Assembly: GCA_948567375.1 (NCBI GenBank)
Contig: OX419755.1
Coordinates: 23,266,517-23,330,516 of the forward strand
Direction: 5' to 3'
Source of the DNA: Lunularia cruciata
Taxonomy: Eukaryota > Streptophyta > Marchantiopsida > Lunulariales > Lunulariaceae
Length of the DNA stretch: 64,000 nt
The notes below the pieces were generated by a model. The model did no database searches. It saw only the letters and a list, made by a program, of their open reading frames with translations, and had not been told where the DNA came from. This document shows positions 24,097-35,560 of this stretch, piece by piece (the stretch's first letter is position 1; the number at the start of each line of letters is the position of its first letter). The translations under genes and the position numbers were made by a program.

Positions 24097-26115
24097 TCAG
24101 TACTTATTTTCCGTCTTGCCTTGTTGATTGCCTGTGACGCCACCGAGCTTGGCGTTCTTGGACAAATTCAAGTAGATGAGCTCCTTGAGCAAGGAGATGG
24201 ACGCTGGGACTGCTCCAGTAAAGTCATTTTTAGACAAATCGAGATACTTGAGATTCTTCAAGTTTCCAATTGTCCTGGGAATTGGACCAGTGAGCTTGTT
24301 GTCTGAGAGGTCCAGGTGATGGGTCCATGGATCACTGTTGGCACCACCAATCGAGCCGATCTCCGGATCAACAGTTCCCGAAAAATCATTGTGCGAAAGA
24401 TCGAGTCCTATGATTCCATGCTTCGACAAAGCGCCCAAGAAGGAGTAGGGGATTGGGCCAAAGAACTTGTTGCCGTGCAGGTCCAGCATCTGAATCACGT
24501 CGTGATTATCGACATACTTGTAAGGGGTCAGAGGAAGCTTTGAGCTGAAGGCGTTGTTGGAGACATTCAAAGCCCACAGAGTCTTGAAATCAAATAGAGC
24601 ATCAGGAAGAGCTCCAGAGAACTTGTTCTGTGAAATGTCGAGAAATCTGAGACTCTTGAGATCCAACAGCCACTCAGGGAAGGGGCCACTGAACTTGTTG
24701 TTGCTCAGATAAAGTTCTCTAATCTTACTAGCTTCGGGGTAGAGAGGGTTGTAGTAAGTTCCATTCTTTATCTTGCCATGTCTTTTGCTCTGGTCGAGCT
24801 TGTTGTTCCTTAAATCCACCGTGTTAACGCTGGAAAGTGCAAGAGGGAATCCACCCGATAAACTGTTGTCCGATGCCAGAAGTGCCCATACATTGCCAAC
24901 GGTGGTGGGTACGGTTCCTGACAGGAAATTGTGCGAGACGTCGAGATGGAGGGCTGCGTTTGAATCCTCATTCTGCAGAAGAACAGCAGGAATGCTTCCA
25001 CTGAGGTGGTTGTGGCTGAGTGTAATCCGACCTCCCTTGATGCTGGCCAGCTCTGATGGAATGGAGCCCCAGAACTTATTGTTGTCAAGCTCTAGTACAG
25101 CCAAGCTCGCAAGCTTCCCCAGCGAAGCGGGGATTTCACCGAAGAACTCATTGTCACGCATCTCCAGTACCTGCAACTTGGTCAACTTGCCAATTCCGAG
25201 AGGAATTCTACCCGAGAGCTGGTTGTTGCTTAGCTTACATTCCACGAGAGAGACCAGATTGGAGATGGCCTCAGGGATGGGCCCAGACAGCTGGTTGTAT
25301 TCTAAGTTCAAGTACGTAAGGTTGGCAAGAGAACCTATTGATCCGGGAATGTATCCGGAGATCTGGTTGTCTGCAAGATTGACCTCGGAGAGAGCTGTCA
25401 TAGACCCAATGCCCCACGGAATTGTTCCTGTAAACTCATTCTCTTCCAACTGCAGGTACTTGAGTGCTGTCAAGCGGTTGAAGCAAGAAGGCAGTGAACC
25501 TCTGAGAGAGTTCCCCTCGAGCCCGAGGAAAATGAGTTTGTTCAAATCACAGACTTGAGGGGGCAACGAGCCTGTCAAACCAGCTTCACTGTACCATCCG
25601 GGAGTGATATGCAACGTCTCCAGATTCTTGAGCTTGTTGATGGACGTGGGAATTGTACCAGTGATGTTGCAAGTGTCCAGCTGCAAAGTCCTGAGACTGG
25701 TGAGCTCTGCCCAAGAATCAGGAACCTTGGAGTTGAAGAACACATTCTGGAAGTTGATGACTTCCAGAGCAGTGAGTTTGCTGAGAGATGTTCCTACAAC
25801 TGGGTACGATGGTTTTCTCTTCACTCCTGGTTGATATACAGTAGTGTAATCCAGAACACCAACCGAAGGTTCAGGGCCAACCAAAGCCACTGCTTTCACA
25901 CGGCCTCCATCAGTACATGTCACACCAGCCCATGAGCAGCAATCAGTGCCCCAGACCCAGGTCCCAAAAACTTCCCCTTTCTCTGAGAACCCAGCCTTAA
26001 AGCTCATCAACGCAGCAGAATCTCCTGAGTTGCATGTTGCAGCAGCATTCCCATTCGTACTCCAGGCAAGAAGTAAGACGACAGAAAGTGTCCACATAAA
26101 TAAATTGCTCCCCAT
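24097..26115 (-). CDS. Secreted leucine-rich repeat protein, receptor-like without kinase
   Basis: This is an intronless 672-residue LRR protein on the minus strand. The first about 25 residues form a signal peptide (a hydrophobic core ending GNAAA). An LRR N-terminal cap follows with the paired-cysteine motif CCSWAGVTC about residue 60. From about residue 110 to the end there are roughly twenty plant-type 24-residue LRRs of the form LxxLxLxxNxLSGxIP, partly broken by an insert near residues 440-460. I see no transmembrane helix, kinase domain or GPI-like tail, and the protein ends soon after the last repeat. It is therefore probably an apoplastic or wall-associated protein like FLR1/PGIP or DRT100, or a receptor-like protein that lost its anchor. 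Family membership is secure; the ligand and role are unknown. Confidence 0.88.
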   Translation of the reverse strand: MGSNLFMWTLSVVLLLAWSTNGNAAATCNSGDSAALMSFKAGFSEKGEVFGTWVWGTDCCSWAGVTCTDGGRVKAVALVGPEPSVGVLDYTTVYQPGVKRKPSYPVVGTSLSKLTALEVINFQNVFFNSKVPDSWAELTSLRTLQLDTCNITGTIPTSINKLKNLETLHITPGWYSEAGLTGSLPPQVCDLNKLIFLGLEGNSLRGSLPSCFNRLTALKYLQLEENEFTGTIPWGIGSMTALSEVNLADNQISGYIPGSIGSLANLTYLNLEYNQLSGPIPEAISNLVSLVECKLSNNQLSGRIPLGIGKLTKLQVLEMRDNEFFGEIPASLGKLASLAVLELDNNKFWGSIPSELASIKGGRITLSHNHLSGSIPAVLLQNEDSNAALHLDVSHNFLSGTVPTTVGNVWALLASDNSLSGGFPLALSSVNTVDLRNNKLDQSKRHGKIKNGTYYNPLYPEASKIRELYLSNNKFSGPFPEWLLDLKSLRFLDISQNKFSGALPDALFDFKTLWALNVSNNAFSSKLPLTPYKYVDNHDVIQMLDLHGNKFFGPIPYSFLGALSKHGIIGLDLSHNDFSGTVDPEIGSIGGANSDPWTHHLDLSDNKLTGPIPRTIGNLKNLKYLDLSKNDFTGAVPASISLLKELIYLNLSKNAKLGGVTGNQQGKTENKY

Positions 26116-26284
26116 GTTGACAGTGTTTAAGATAAAAGTTCTGAGTCCGATCAGCTGCTAACCACGCCCAGAGTGTAAACTCCCCGACATTCTTCTACAA
26201 ATCAAAAGCTTGTACCACTTGAGCTCTCCTCGAAGTGCCTCGGTAGTGTTACTCACTTGGGAAAGGACGAAAGCAGGCGGGATG

Positions 26285-26291
26285 TTATATA
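26285..26291 (-). promoter_or_regulatory. Candidate TATA box of the LRR gene
   Basis: The minus strand reads GTATATAAC here, about 170 bases upstream of the LRR gene ATG at 26115. That suits a TATA element followed by a 5' UTR of about 140 bases. A second AT-rich TATATA-like site lies near 26460. This is motif evidence only. Confidence 0.35.
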
Positions 26292-26292
26292 C

Positions 26293-27355
26293 CGTTGAAG
26301 AACATGCACGACAGGAAGCCCTACAATTTCCCAGGCAGTGGATCTGGCCCCAAATGCGGACTGTTGAAGACGGAAGAGTCAAGCCAATTCTCCCATGATT
26401 CCAACATGGGATGGGTCAGAGTTCCATCAGTCTCCGGATTGTAAGCGAAGTCCGTGGACTATATAATCACCTTGGTTGACGCCTTCATAAGGGTGCTGGG
26501 ATTTGAGGTATTCACGTTACGACCACTCCGTACGAAAATTTGCTTCTCCTGAAACTCGGGATTGTGGAACGTTTTGCATCGATTACTCTCTACAGTTCTT
26601 ATCCAACATGCTCGCTCCAGTCTTTGCGCGATCCTACAGTACCAGCACAGTTCATACTCCTATTTGCGGTGATGACTCGCTTGTAAAACACACTTGCAGT
26701 ATAAGCTGCCTTCATTCTCCATGCATCTTCAGGTGCACAACCCCTCACGTTTCCGGAACGCGCGCACAATGCACATGAATTTCGGATTGAGCAGCACTAC
26801 GGGAGTCCATGTAGGCACCCCATTGCACACATTGCATTTTGGTAATACCAAGTAATACGATGCGTCGACTTTCGACCCTGGTTATGTACGGGTTTCGAAT
26901 GATCGTGACGTAGAAATTATGGAGAATTCCGAATGTAAGGAAGATCAAGAGCTAAAGGTGTGGCGCAAAACTAGTATTCAGTAATGAACCCCGAGGAAAC
27001 GAGGAAAAATGGAATAATGGTTCTAGATCTAAAGGTCACTAACACTCTGAAGGATTCAAATTCAACTACAAGTTATGATATATGAAAAGGCTATATCCAG
27101 CCGAAATGGCTAATTGATGCAAAACATTGAAGTTATATTCCACTTTCTTTCTTTCTTTTTATTTTATATTTTATGCTCAACTAACTTATTGATCTAGCAA
27201 GGGAAGGACATATATCTATTCTGGTGTAGGTAGACTCTTGTCTAAACTATTTGCTACCATATCTTATGCAGCACACCGAGTAGTAGTAATAGTCTTTGAC
27301 CCTAATGAAGCGATGCTGTACATCTATATGTTTTATCATATCATGAAACTTGTTA
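26293..27355. other. Spacer upstream of the LRR gene
   Basis: This holds the LRR gene promoter side and then AT-rich DNA. No coding region, RNA gene or TE protein was recognised before the MITE at 27364. Confidence 0.5.
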
Positions 27356-27363
27356 TATTTCTA

Positions 27364-27543
27364 GGGAATTGTTAAATACACCACACTTTTTACTAAATAC
27401 ACCACACCAAGCACCACCACTAAATTAAATACACCGCACTTAGTGGTGTGGTGTGGTCTTTGAAATGGTGCGGTATCTTCTAAGAATATTACACACTAGT
27501 TGTGGTGTATTTAGTAAAAAGTGTGGTGTATTTAACAATTCCC
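27364..27543. mobile_element. MITE, 180 bp, 8-bp target duplication
   Basis: This is a small non-coding inverted-repeat transposon. The left end GGGAATTGTTAAATACACCA and the right end are near-perfect inverted repeats over about 43 bases. The arms contain the repeated phrase AAATACACCACA. An exact 8-base duplication, TATTTCTA, flanks it at 27356-27363 and 27544-27551. An 8-base duplication fits hAT-type or Mutator-like (8-9 base) transposases; the superfamily is left open. It has no coding capacity. The intact arms and target duplication suggest a fairly recent insertion. Confidence 0.9.
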
Positions 27544-27869
27544 TATTTCTAATAGAATGGTGCTTTGGTTGTGTAAGAAGAGTTTAGTAGTTTTGACATT
27601 TGGGAACCCTAGATCAGTCAAGAGTGTTTCAGCCAATTAGCCTCCAAGGAGGACATGCCACATATTGGACTTGCTTTGGTACTTGGCAATATAAGTAATG
27701 GAAGTGGCTTTTATTAGCCATATAAGCATCTTATTCAGAAGAATAGTTAACACATCGAGTTTTTCCTTACTAAGAGTAGTAGAACAATCCTCTATAATGG
27801 ACAACTTCTTGCTTGGAGCTAAGGTATCGTACACGAGTTTACTATATTGCAATTGAAATTGTCTATATA

Positions 27870-28100
27870 GTGATTTTTTTATGTATTGTAGATAAGTTTT
27901 GGTATCTATTGTTGACCTTAAAAACTGCATCCTTTGCTCATGTCTTGTTTGATCTCAATATCCAAGTAATGGTTTTGTACACAAGTTCACTATCTTAAAT
28001 TGAAACTCTATTTATATGCTTATTTATATTTATATATTTATTTAGGGGACTAATATTTCCACACCTCTCGCTAATAATTTTAATGTCTGCCAAACAGTAG
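27870..28100 (+). repeat. Dispersed repeat shared with 57.85-58.09 kb
   Basis: The segment with TATTGTAGATA then CTTTGCTCATGT then CTCAATATCCAAG is repeated in the same order at about 57985-58085. The segment at 28051-28100 (TATTTCCACACCTCTCGCTA and what follows) matches the 57844-57951 tandem repeat in reverse complement. The two loci are therefore copies of one non-coding repeat family with an internal inversion, probably another non-autonomous element. The ends were not resolved. Confidence 0.5.
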
Positions 28101-31014
28101 AGTTCTAAATTAGGTGATGATTCCACATCCTTCCCAAATTTGGCTATGAATTCCCAAGTGTCACAAAATAGAGGCTGGCAAGTATCACCTAGAGTCTCTT
28201 AGCTAGAGTGGGTGTGGTTTGACTGTAATCAGTATCTAGTTGTAAGCAGAATGTTGAGTGAAGGATAGAGTACATATTTGATTTGAGTGTGATTTGAGTG
28301 GAAGAATGAATTGATTGTATCAAAGAAGTGAGAGTCAAGGAGAAATCAAGTGCATGAACTAAGGGTGTTGGTGTTATCTCCAAGCTTGGCTGATTGTTGG
28401 TACATTAGATTGTGATCCTAGATTTCCCTTAGAGTGATCTTATGCAGAATCCTGTGTGAGTTGAAACAAATTTGGCATTGGGGTAGATGGTGTCGTACTT
28501 TGCCTTTCTCTCTCTAGGAACACATAGGGTGTCTAGTTGTGGAGCTTACTGATCAGAGGTTGTATGTTAATTTTTCCCTATTATTCCAAGTGTGTGTGTT
28601 ACCTAACCATCACAACCCTCTACTCTTGTTCCTAGTATTCCTTCTATTGGGTAGGGGAGTAACTTGCAACCTAAGATGTCATCACACTCTTAGTTTGTTG
28701 GTCATCACTTCAAGTATGACCAAGGAGAAATACACATCACTCTTAGAAAGAAATAATCTAAGCACAATGGTCATAAACCTATCCAAGCCAACTAGGTGTA
28801 CAAAGCATGCAAGCACAAAGAAGATCCACCCACAAGAATTCAACTACAACTTTCCATGATTTCTTGCGGCAATTAGCTTGAGAACATGGCTAGAGTCTCT
28901 AAAGCGTAAGAGCCTCCTACCATGTCTTCAAGCTAATTTTAATCTATACTCCAAGTTTCTTCCCAGCTATACTCCAACTTCCAAACCATTTGGTACTCCA
29001 AGTGGGGAAATTCTATGTCCTTTTTGATGGGAAAACTCTATGCAACTTAGAGAAAAATAAAAAAAATTTGTTACTTTGATTTAATTTATTTAGAGCTCAA
29101 TGAAAAGCCTATAAGATAAGCTTTCCAATTGTTTGAAGCAAACCACAATCTGATTGCTACCGCCCTCTTGACAATCTCCCAAACTTGACTAATTTTTTGT
29201 AGTTTCTATCCTAATTTCAAAATCCCTAATCGAGTGTTTGCTCTTGGTTCTTGGCAACTTTCCCCATATTTCTAGATCATAGGTACAAATAATCCTCAAT
29301 CATAGTCATAAAAATGAGATAATTGACATTCAATCATGATTGAAGAAAGAAATATTTTATCGAGCTTATGCTAGTATTTTCAATAGAACTTGTTGCATTA
29401 ACTCTCACTCTCCATGGATTCAAAGCCAACTAAATTTTTAACAATAGTTATTTAATGAGCTAAACCAACCATGATCCTTAGATATGGATCAATTCTTGAG
29501 TGGGTTAACTTGTGAGCCTTGTAGAATGATAGGAGGATGGGAAGATTGAAGAGATGTAGCTACTTAAAGCGGAAGTACCATACCGTTGTTTCTATTCAAG
29601 GTGATTTGTGGCAGGCGTGCCAGGGAGTCGTCCTGGCTACCAAGCCACACGATCACCCATCTTAAAGGAATCTCGTCCATAGATGATGCAAACCCTATAC
29701 TTAGTTATTCCTTTTGGTGCAATGAGATACAATGATTGCATATGCCTCTCTAGGGGATAGACACCATGGGTTCACTATACACTACTTTGGAGTTATCGAT
29801 TCATACCCAAGACCCCAAATTCTCTATTTGAGTAATTTACATAAAATATTTTACATAGATGCAAGATCTAATCACCAACAATACTAGAAATTGTTATAAG
29901 GTGATTCAAACCACAACTTAGGGAGTGACCAAAACTCCAACCTGATCATAAGCTCATCTCAAACACCTTAGTTTTACTTCCCAAAAAATGCTCCGACTTC
30001 AATCAACAAGATCTAATTCAAGATTGATAAAAAAAATTGGAATTTCTTATGCTCAACACTACAAGCACTCTAGCTTCTCTCCAATCACATTGACAGATTA
30101 TGGAAATGTGTCACAAAGCTCACCAAATTGTCTAGTTTGTGAACTTGACTATGAATTCTAACCCCTTGATTCAATCGATCACATCTCCTTAAGAATCTGC
30201 TCAAATCACTTGTTTTCTATCTCCAAATTGTAGCTTGGGAGCTACTCTCTTCAACCTTGATCTCTTCTACTCAAATGCACTCCACTAACTCCTTCAATGG
30301 TTTAAAACTCAGATTTTCTTGGGACCCAATCACTTGTATTTTTGTCATTTAGTTGATTCTCTTTTTGCCAAATGGACTCCACAACTCAAACTTGAAACCA
30401 TTGAATGAGATTAAGTTCTTCTCCATCTATAAGAGCACATAGATAATCAAGTCCCAGACTTGCTCATAAATAAGCAAAGGGAGAACAATTGGATTAGGGT
30501 TTCTCATCATCAACTCTATGAATGATGACCCGAATTGCATTACCATCCAACCCCGAAGTTCATCATAGAGTAAAATTTAAAGCTTGAATAGAAAAGGATT
30601 CACGAGGGGAAAATTGGGAGCACAAAATATCTCCTACTCAAATGCTTCTTCCAATGCTCTAATGCCCACACTTTGCTACAACTCTCACTCTCAATTGTCC
30701 TCCTCTCGCTTGAGATTCCTAAAACTAACACACACTCAATCTCTATCAACTCCACCACCTATATACATAAGAGGACTGAACCATAATCCAAGTGGCCTAT
30801 CTTGTATATGTACATAGATTGCTTACATGACAAAAGCTCAACTATATGATCTATCTAATAATCCACTCCAATAATGTGGAGATAAATTATAAAAAATATT
30901 TTTTTCACTAGTTACATAAATCACAATATGACATTGGTATACGGAAGCACTAGCCAAATTTATGAGAACTTGAGTTAATTTGAGACAATGTGTATTGGAT
31001 TTGAGTCGTGTTGT
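28101..31014. other. AT-rich repeat-type DNA without recognisable coding
   Basis: About 2.9 kb contain only short frames without domains. The base composition resembles the retroelement remnants to the right, so this may be old LTR or untranslated TE sequence. I could not match it to any repeat within the window. Confidence 0.45.
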
Positions 31015-31672
31015 GCATATATACATTGCTACATAACATACATTGTTATCAACATCAAACACTATAGAAACACAATTCAAACATAAGTCATACATAGACT
31101 CTAAAGTGCCATAATAATCGAATTGTTTATAACTCTCAAATCAACTCAGCTCAGATCAATACTTGATCTATCACTCTATAAATTGCCAAAAACTATGCAC
31201 TAATTACAATGAAGCCACACCCGCTCTAGCTACAAGAATTCAAGTGACACTCGCCGGCCTCTGTCCACCATAGCCAAGAACTCAAAGGCTCAATATCAAA
31301 GAAGTGAGCTCTTTGAGCTGCACTTCAAAAGTATACCCCTGGACTCAAGCTAGGTCTAAGATCCTAATGGTCTTGCTGATGGCACAATTGATGGTGCAGA
31401 TGGTGCAAAGTGACGGTGGGCCCCACCGTGAAGTTAGTACCCCAAACACAAAATCTGACCATCGGAAATTAGTCTATGGGAAATTGTTGAAATAACTCTA
31501 ACTACTATCACTATAACTCCAATGTCCAAGCAATCTAGATGCGACACTACAAATGGAGTCACAACTATCATGCGTATATACATTGCTACACAACATACAT
31601 TGTTATCAACATCATACACTATAGAAGCACAACTCCTACATAAGTCATACATAGACTCTAAAGTGCCACAAT
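31015..31672. repeat. 100-bp direct repeats bracketing a 428-bp LTR-like unit
   Basis: A segment of about 100 bases occurs at 31015-31114 and again at 31572-31672, each containing CATTGTTATCAACATCA and then AAGTCATACATAGACTCTAA. Between them lies the 428-bp unit at 31124-31551. This is far too long to be an ordinary target duplication. It looks like a local duplication or unequal exchange around the end of the Ty3/gypsy element. Confidence 0.6.
31124..31551. repeat. 428-bp LTR-like repeat, left copy
   Basis: This unit begins TGTTTATAACTC and ends GACACTACA, so it has TG...CA ends like an LTR. A second, clearly diverged copy lies in the same orientation at 41274-41700. The two bracket the minus-strand Ty3/gypsy element and could be its LTR edges. 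However, no matching 5-base target duplication is visible, and the primer-binding site lies 1.5 kb inside the right copy, so they may instead be two solo LTRs. Confidence 0.55.
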
Positions 31673-31839
31673 TGCCCTCTTAGCTGGTGGTTAGGTCCCT
31701 CTAGCTCCAAATAGCCATCTACTCCAAGTTTATGGTATACCCTATGATGGGCAAAGATCAGAAGGCCGGGTGCTATGGAGCCCTATCGTTAGTCGCCTGT
31801 CTGCAATCTATACCACATATAGAATGAATTAGCTATAGA

Positions 31840-32139
31840 TCAAATACATCTAGGACATAACCATTTTCCTTGAGGAACCACCATGAGGGGAGGAGTCATA
31901 CATGCCATATGCCATCCTCTCAAATAGCTATCACACACTAACATAATAGCAACTCCACCTGAAGAGCCACATAACATACACCTCAAGCCTACACATACTA
32001 GTGCCAAGCTTGGGTCCATAGTACCATCAATGTTTGGGAGGTGGCTTGGCGCACAACTGCACACATGATCCTTCCAAATAACACCATCACGTCCTTCCAA
32101 CACAAGGAATCCGGATGGAAAAACCTCATGCACTCTCAA
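31840..32139 (-). pseudogene. PHD-finger tail of the gypsy polyprotein
   Basis: A frame of 99 codons ends the polyprotein. Its last 50 residues form a PHD zinc finger of the Cys4-His-Cys3 kind: CMLC, then MLVCDS, GWHMACMTPPL, then KWLCPRC. The fourth ligand, normally Cys two residues after CD, is Tyr (TAT instead of TGT), so this copy cannot fold a normal finger. Cellular PHD fingers read histone H3 tails. In a retroelement, this domain may steer integration as the chromodomain does in chromoviruses. That role is inference. Confidence 0.75.
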
Positions 32140-32327
32140 GATAGTGAGCCTATCAAAACATCAAGTGTCGTAGGTGTTATCTATTGTAGATGTACATAGT
32201 CTCCTAGATAAAATTGACAGATTGAGGGTCTATAACCTCCTCCTCAAATGGTAGCATAGCGTAAAGTATCTCTATGTTGATCAATTGCCAAGTTCTCAAA
32301 GGCCATTGGCGTCACTCTCCAAAAGAT

Positions 32328-33242
32328 CTATGCCTGCTCAGAACATGCACTCATCCATACATCTAGATCATCCAAGTCCAAAACTATAGTAGCATCTTGA
32401 CAAATGGCTGCAGGTAAATCTAGATCTTGTCCATAGAGTATAAAGTAAGGAGAGAAGGATGTTAAGGAAGCTTGCCGGCTGAACTGGTAGCTCATGGCCA
32501 ACCAAGGTAACTGGAGATCCCAATCTCCTAAGTGGCATTTCTGCAAACCATACTTTTGCAATCCTCTCTTCATTGTCTGAACCACTTTCTTTGTTAGGCC
32601 ATCTACCTCAGGGTGATCTTGAGAGGTAGTATGATGATTAATCAAAGCCTTTTCACACAAGACCTAAAACTCCACCAAGAACTTTGTACCCTAATCAATC
32701 AAAACCTGAACGGGTGCACCAAAATGACTAAGAACCCGGTCTAAGAATGAGTAAGTCGTCCCTTCACTGGACTTGCCAGGAAGTACCACCAACTCAATCC
32801 ACTTGGAGAAGTGCTCCACCATCACCAAAACATACCAATGATTTCTCACTATCAATGGTAAAGGTCCGGTAAAGTCAAAACTCCAACAGTAACCCAATCT
32901 CATGACAGGTAATGGGTGCAACTGTGGTATAAGAGCATTAAATGATGCTCTAACTTGGTCACAAACCACACATCTGGCAACAAACTGATGTACATCAGTC
33001 TGCATACCGCGCCACCAATAATGACTCTTGAGTAAGCTATATGTATACTTTACTCCAAAATGTCCTAGCTCCTCATGAGTATGACAAACCAACTGTAGTC
33101 TCCAGGAAGGAAGTGGTACTACTCTCACTCTACCATCCTCCCATACATGCAAAAGGTGTCTACCCTCCAATCTGAAACCGTTTGGCTTGCTGAAGAACAT
33201 GGTCTCTCTCCTTGGCCCCAATTGTGCCACCCACAACACCAA
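32328..33242 (-). pseudogene. Integrase remnant of the PHD-type gypsy element
   Basis: Two frames cover the integrase. The first holds the HHCC zinc-binding part (HEELGHFGVKYTYSLL, then CVVCDQ) and the first catalytic Asp in FDFTGPLP. It ends in a stop right after the second Asp (VLID). The second holds HPEVDGL with the catalytic Glu and ends near the C-terminal part. Two TAG stops near 32670-32700 sit where Gln is expected. Translation of a full integrase is not possible. Confidence 0.85.
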
Positions 33243-33260
33243 TGCAAAGATAGTCCATCA

Positions 33261-33926
33261 CTAAGACATCATCATGAATGTCTTGCTAGACTTTACAATA
33301 TCTTCACTCTTTGGATTTGTGACCTTAATAACTCCTCTTGTATGTATTGAGAGAGATACCACCAAAGTCTCAAAAAATATACATAGAAAGGCAAATGTAT
33401 GCCAACCTGGCACCATCTCCTCATTTGAGGCACCATTCCAACATACTCTAGTCTGATCTTGTTGGCTGGGACATGGGTTTCTACTCAACCTATCTGCATC
33501 ATGGTTCACCACTCTAGGTCTATGAATAACCGTGAAATCATACTCTTGTAAAATCAAAGCCCATTGTGCAAGCTTTCTTGAAAGCTTGTCCAACTCCATC
33601 AACCACTTCAGCAGCTGATGATCAGTGATGAGAGTGAAAGGGTTACCAAATAGGTAACATCAGAAATGTGCTACTGCCCAAATGGCTGCCAAGCACTCTC
33701 TCTCATATGAACTACACTTTGCCTCCGCTGAATTGTTGGAGCGACTAGCATAGGCCACCACAAACTCCTTCCCCTAATCATCATGTTGGGTGAGCATTGC
33801 TCCAAGCTCCAACATACTCCAATCAGTCTGAACCTGAAATGGTTGTCCTTTGATTGGTCTCCTCAAAATAGGAGCAGATGTCAACCTCTCCTTGACCTCT
33901 ACAAAATTTCTCTCCTACTCATCTCC
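33261..33926 (-). pseudogene. RNase H remnant of the PHD-type gypsy element
   Basis: The Ty3/gypsy RNase H domain follows RT: residues like VVAYASRSNNSAEAKCSSYE at about 33.7 kb, then TDHQLL and the LARWALILQEYDF-like block at 33.5 kb, ending in HDADRLSRNPC. Stops and a frameshift interrupt it near 33.63 and 33.78 kb. The domain is clear but inactive. Confidence 0.8.
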
Positions 33927-35560
33927 TTAACACCACTCATGTGTTGGCTTGGTCAACTTTGTCAAGGCCTTGGCAATGGCACTAAATCCTCTAACATAGC
34001 GGCGATAGAAGTTTGCCAACCCAAGGAATGCTTGCACTCTACTCATATCCATAGGCCAAGGAATACGTGCAATAGTTTCCACCTTGGTCTGCTTAACACC
34101 AAGTCCTCCATGGTAGATAGTGTGACCCAAATACTCAACCTGCTCATGGAAGAACCTACACTTCCCAAGATGTAATTTGATTCCATGAGATCTCAACCTC
34201 TCAAACACCTCCAACAAATGTCTCTCATGCTCCTCAACAATAGTACTATAGACCAAAATGTCCTCAATATAGCATTGAGCAAAATCCAATCCAACTAGGA
34301 TCCTATCCATGACTGTAATGCTTCGAGGACAAGAGAAGAGAGAAAACACAGATTGCACACTCAAACATTCGATGCCCCAAGGGAGCACCTTCTCTTTATT
34401 ATATAGACAAAGAGGATCTCCTCCAAGGAAGCTCCACCATAGGATTAGGGACATAGATAGGTGACATGTCAGCAAGCTCCACCCTTGGATTACTGACTTG
34501 GATGGGTGACCTGTCTGGTCTAGGTCCTATCTGGTTGGTCAAACGAGCTTTGACCAGAGGGAATCTTTTAGGGAATCTTCCTGTAGGAATCTCAGAATCA
34601 CATGAGTAAGGTACCGTTGGAAAGCTCTCGACGAGACAAACCAGGGGGGAGGGAAGGCCAGCCTTTCCTTTGTTGGGGGGGGAATCTGCACATTTTCGAG
34701 GCCTAATTCATCCGTTTAGGCCTCCGAAATTGCCTTCAAAGATTTCAAGCATATTTCGGTTCCTACTCTATTAGTAGAAGTCCCCTTTTGGTGATACCTC
34801 TTTCTGATCTGTTTAGTCCATCATGTGTAACATCCTTCCAGATGTTACCAAACCAATTCTCACCTTTAAATCATATGTCTAGCTATTGGTTCTAAGGTTC
34901 TCAAGTCTATTTTGGTTTCTGCCCTATTAGTAGAAGTACTCTTTTGGTGATACTTCTATCTGATCTATTTTGACCATCATGTATAACATCATTCTAGATG
35001 TTACCAAACCAAATTTCACATCTAGATCATATGGCTAACCCTTGGTATTACAATGACCCTTTGGAACTCAACATGAGCATTCTTTAACCCAAATGGTAAG
35101 AACCTCCACTGATATAACACATCCTTACCGTGATGATCTATAGCCTAAATGTTGTCTTGGACTTATCTTCCTCCTTGATTGGCAACGGATGATAACTTAC
35201 TTGAAGATCCAAAGTACTGAAGATCTTTCCATGCCCAATCGCATCAAAAATCTCCTCCAATATAGGCATGGCATACCAATCAGCCATGGTCTATTGGTTA
35301 ATAGGACGGTAATCTCCACACATCCGTCTAGCTATGTAGTTGCCATGCATATCCTTCTTGGCTAGCATCATTGTAGTGATGCATACTCTCCATGTGAGAT
35401 CTCTACCAAACTAGCCTCAAAAAGGTCTCTACCCTAGCTCTAAATCGATGTCCTCTCCATGTCACTATAGCAATAAGGACATCAATAAACTAGTGTATCA
35501 CTAGTCAGCTCAATCCATATACCAAGTCCTTTTAGAGCACCCAAATCCTTCATACTGAAG
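33927..35560 (-). pseudogene. Reverse transcriptase remnant split by a solo LTR
   Basis: The N-terminal part at about 35.1-35.4 kb reads as RRMCGDYRP, ADWYAMPILEEIFDAIG, FSTLDLQVSY and PFGLKNAHVEFQR. The C-terminal part at 33.93-34.31 kb holds CYIEDILVYS and YLGHTI, followed by ANFYRRYVRGFS. The catalytic YxDD box has become YIED. A solo LTR (34314-35052) with target duplication ATGAC separates the two halves. Confidence 0.85.
34314..35052. mobile_element. Solo LTR inside the gypsy RT, TSD ATGAC
   Basis: A 739-bp insertion begins TGTAATGCTTCGAGG and ends TTGGTATTACA, with inverted TGTAAT/ATTACA termini. It is flanked by an exact 5-base duplication, ATGAC, at 34309-34313 and 35053-35057. There is no internal region, so it is a solo LTR left by LTR-LTR recombination. 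A second copy of the same family is at 42534-43134. Confidence 0.9.

Noticed and set aside
24773..25558. Open frame of 261 codons on the plus strand
   Set aside because: It lies wholly antisense to the LRR gene, whose repeats produce long antisense frames, and it shows no domain.
31015..31672. The 100-base flanking duplication as a target site duplication
   Set aside because: It is far too long for any LTR element; local duplication or unequal exchange explains it better.
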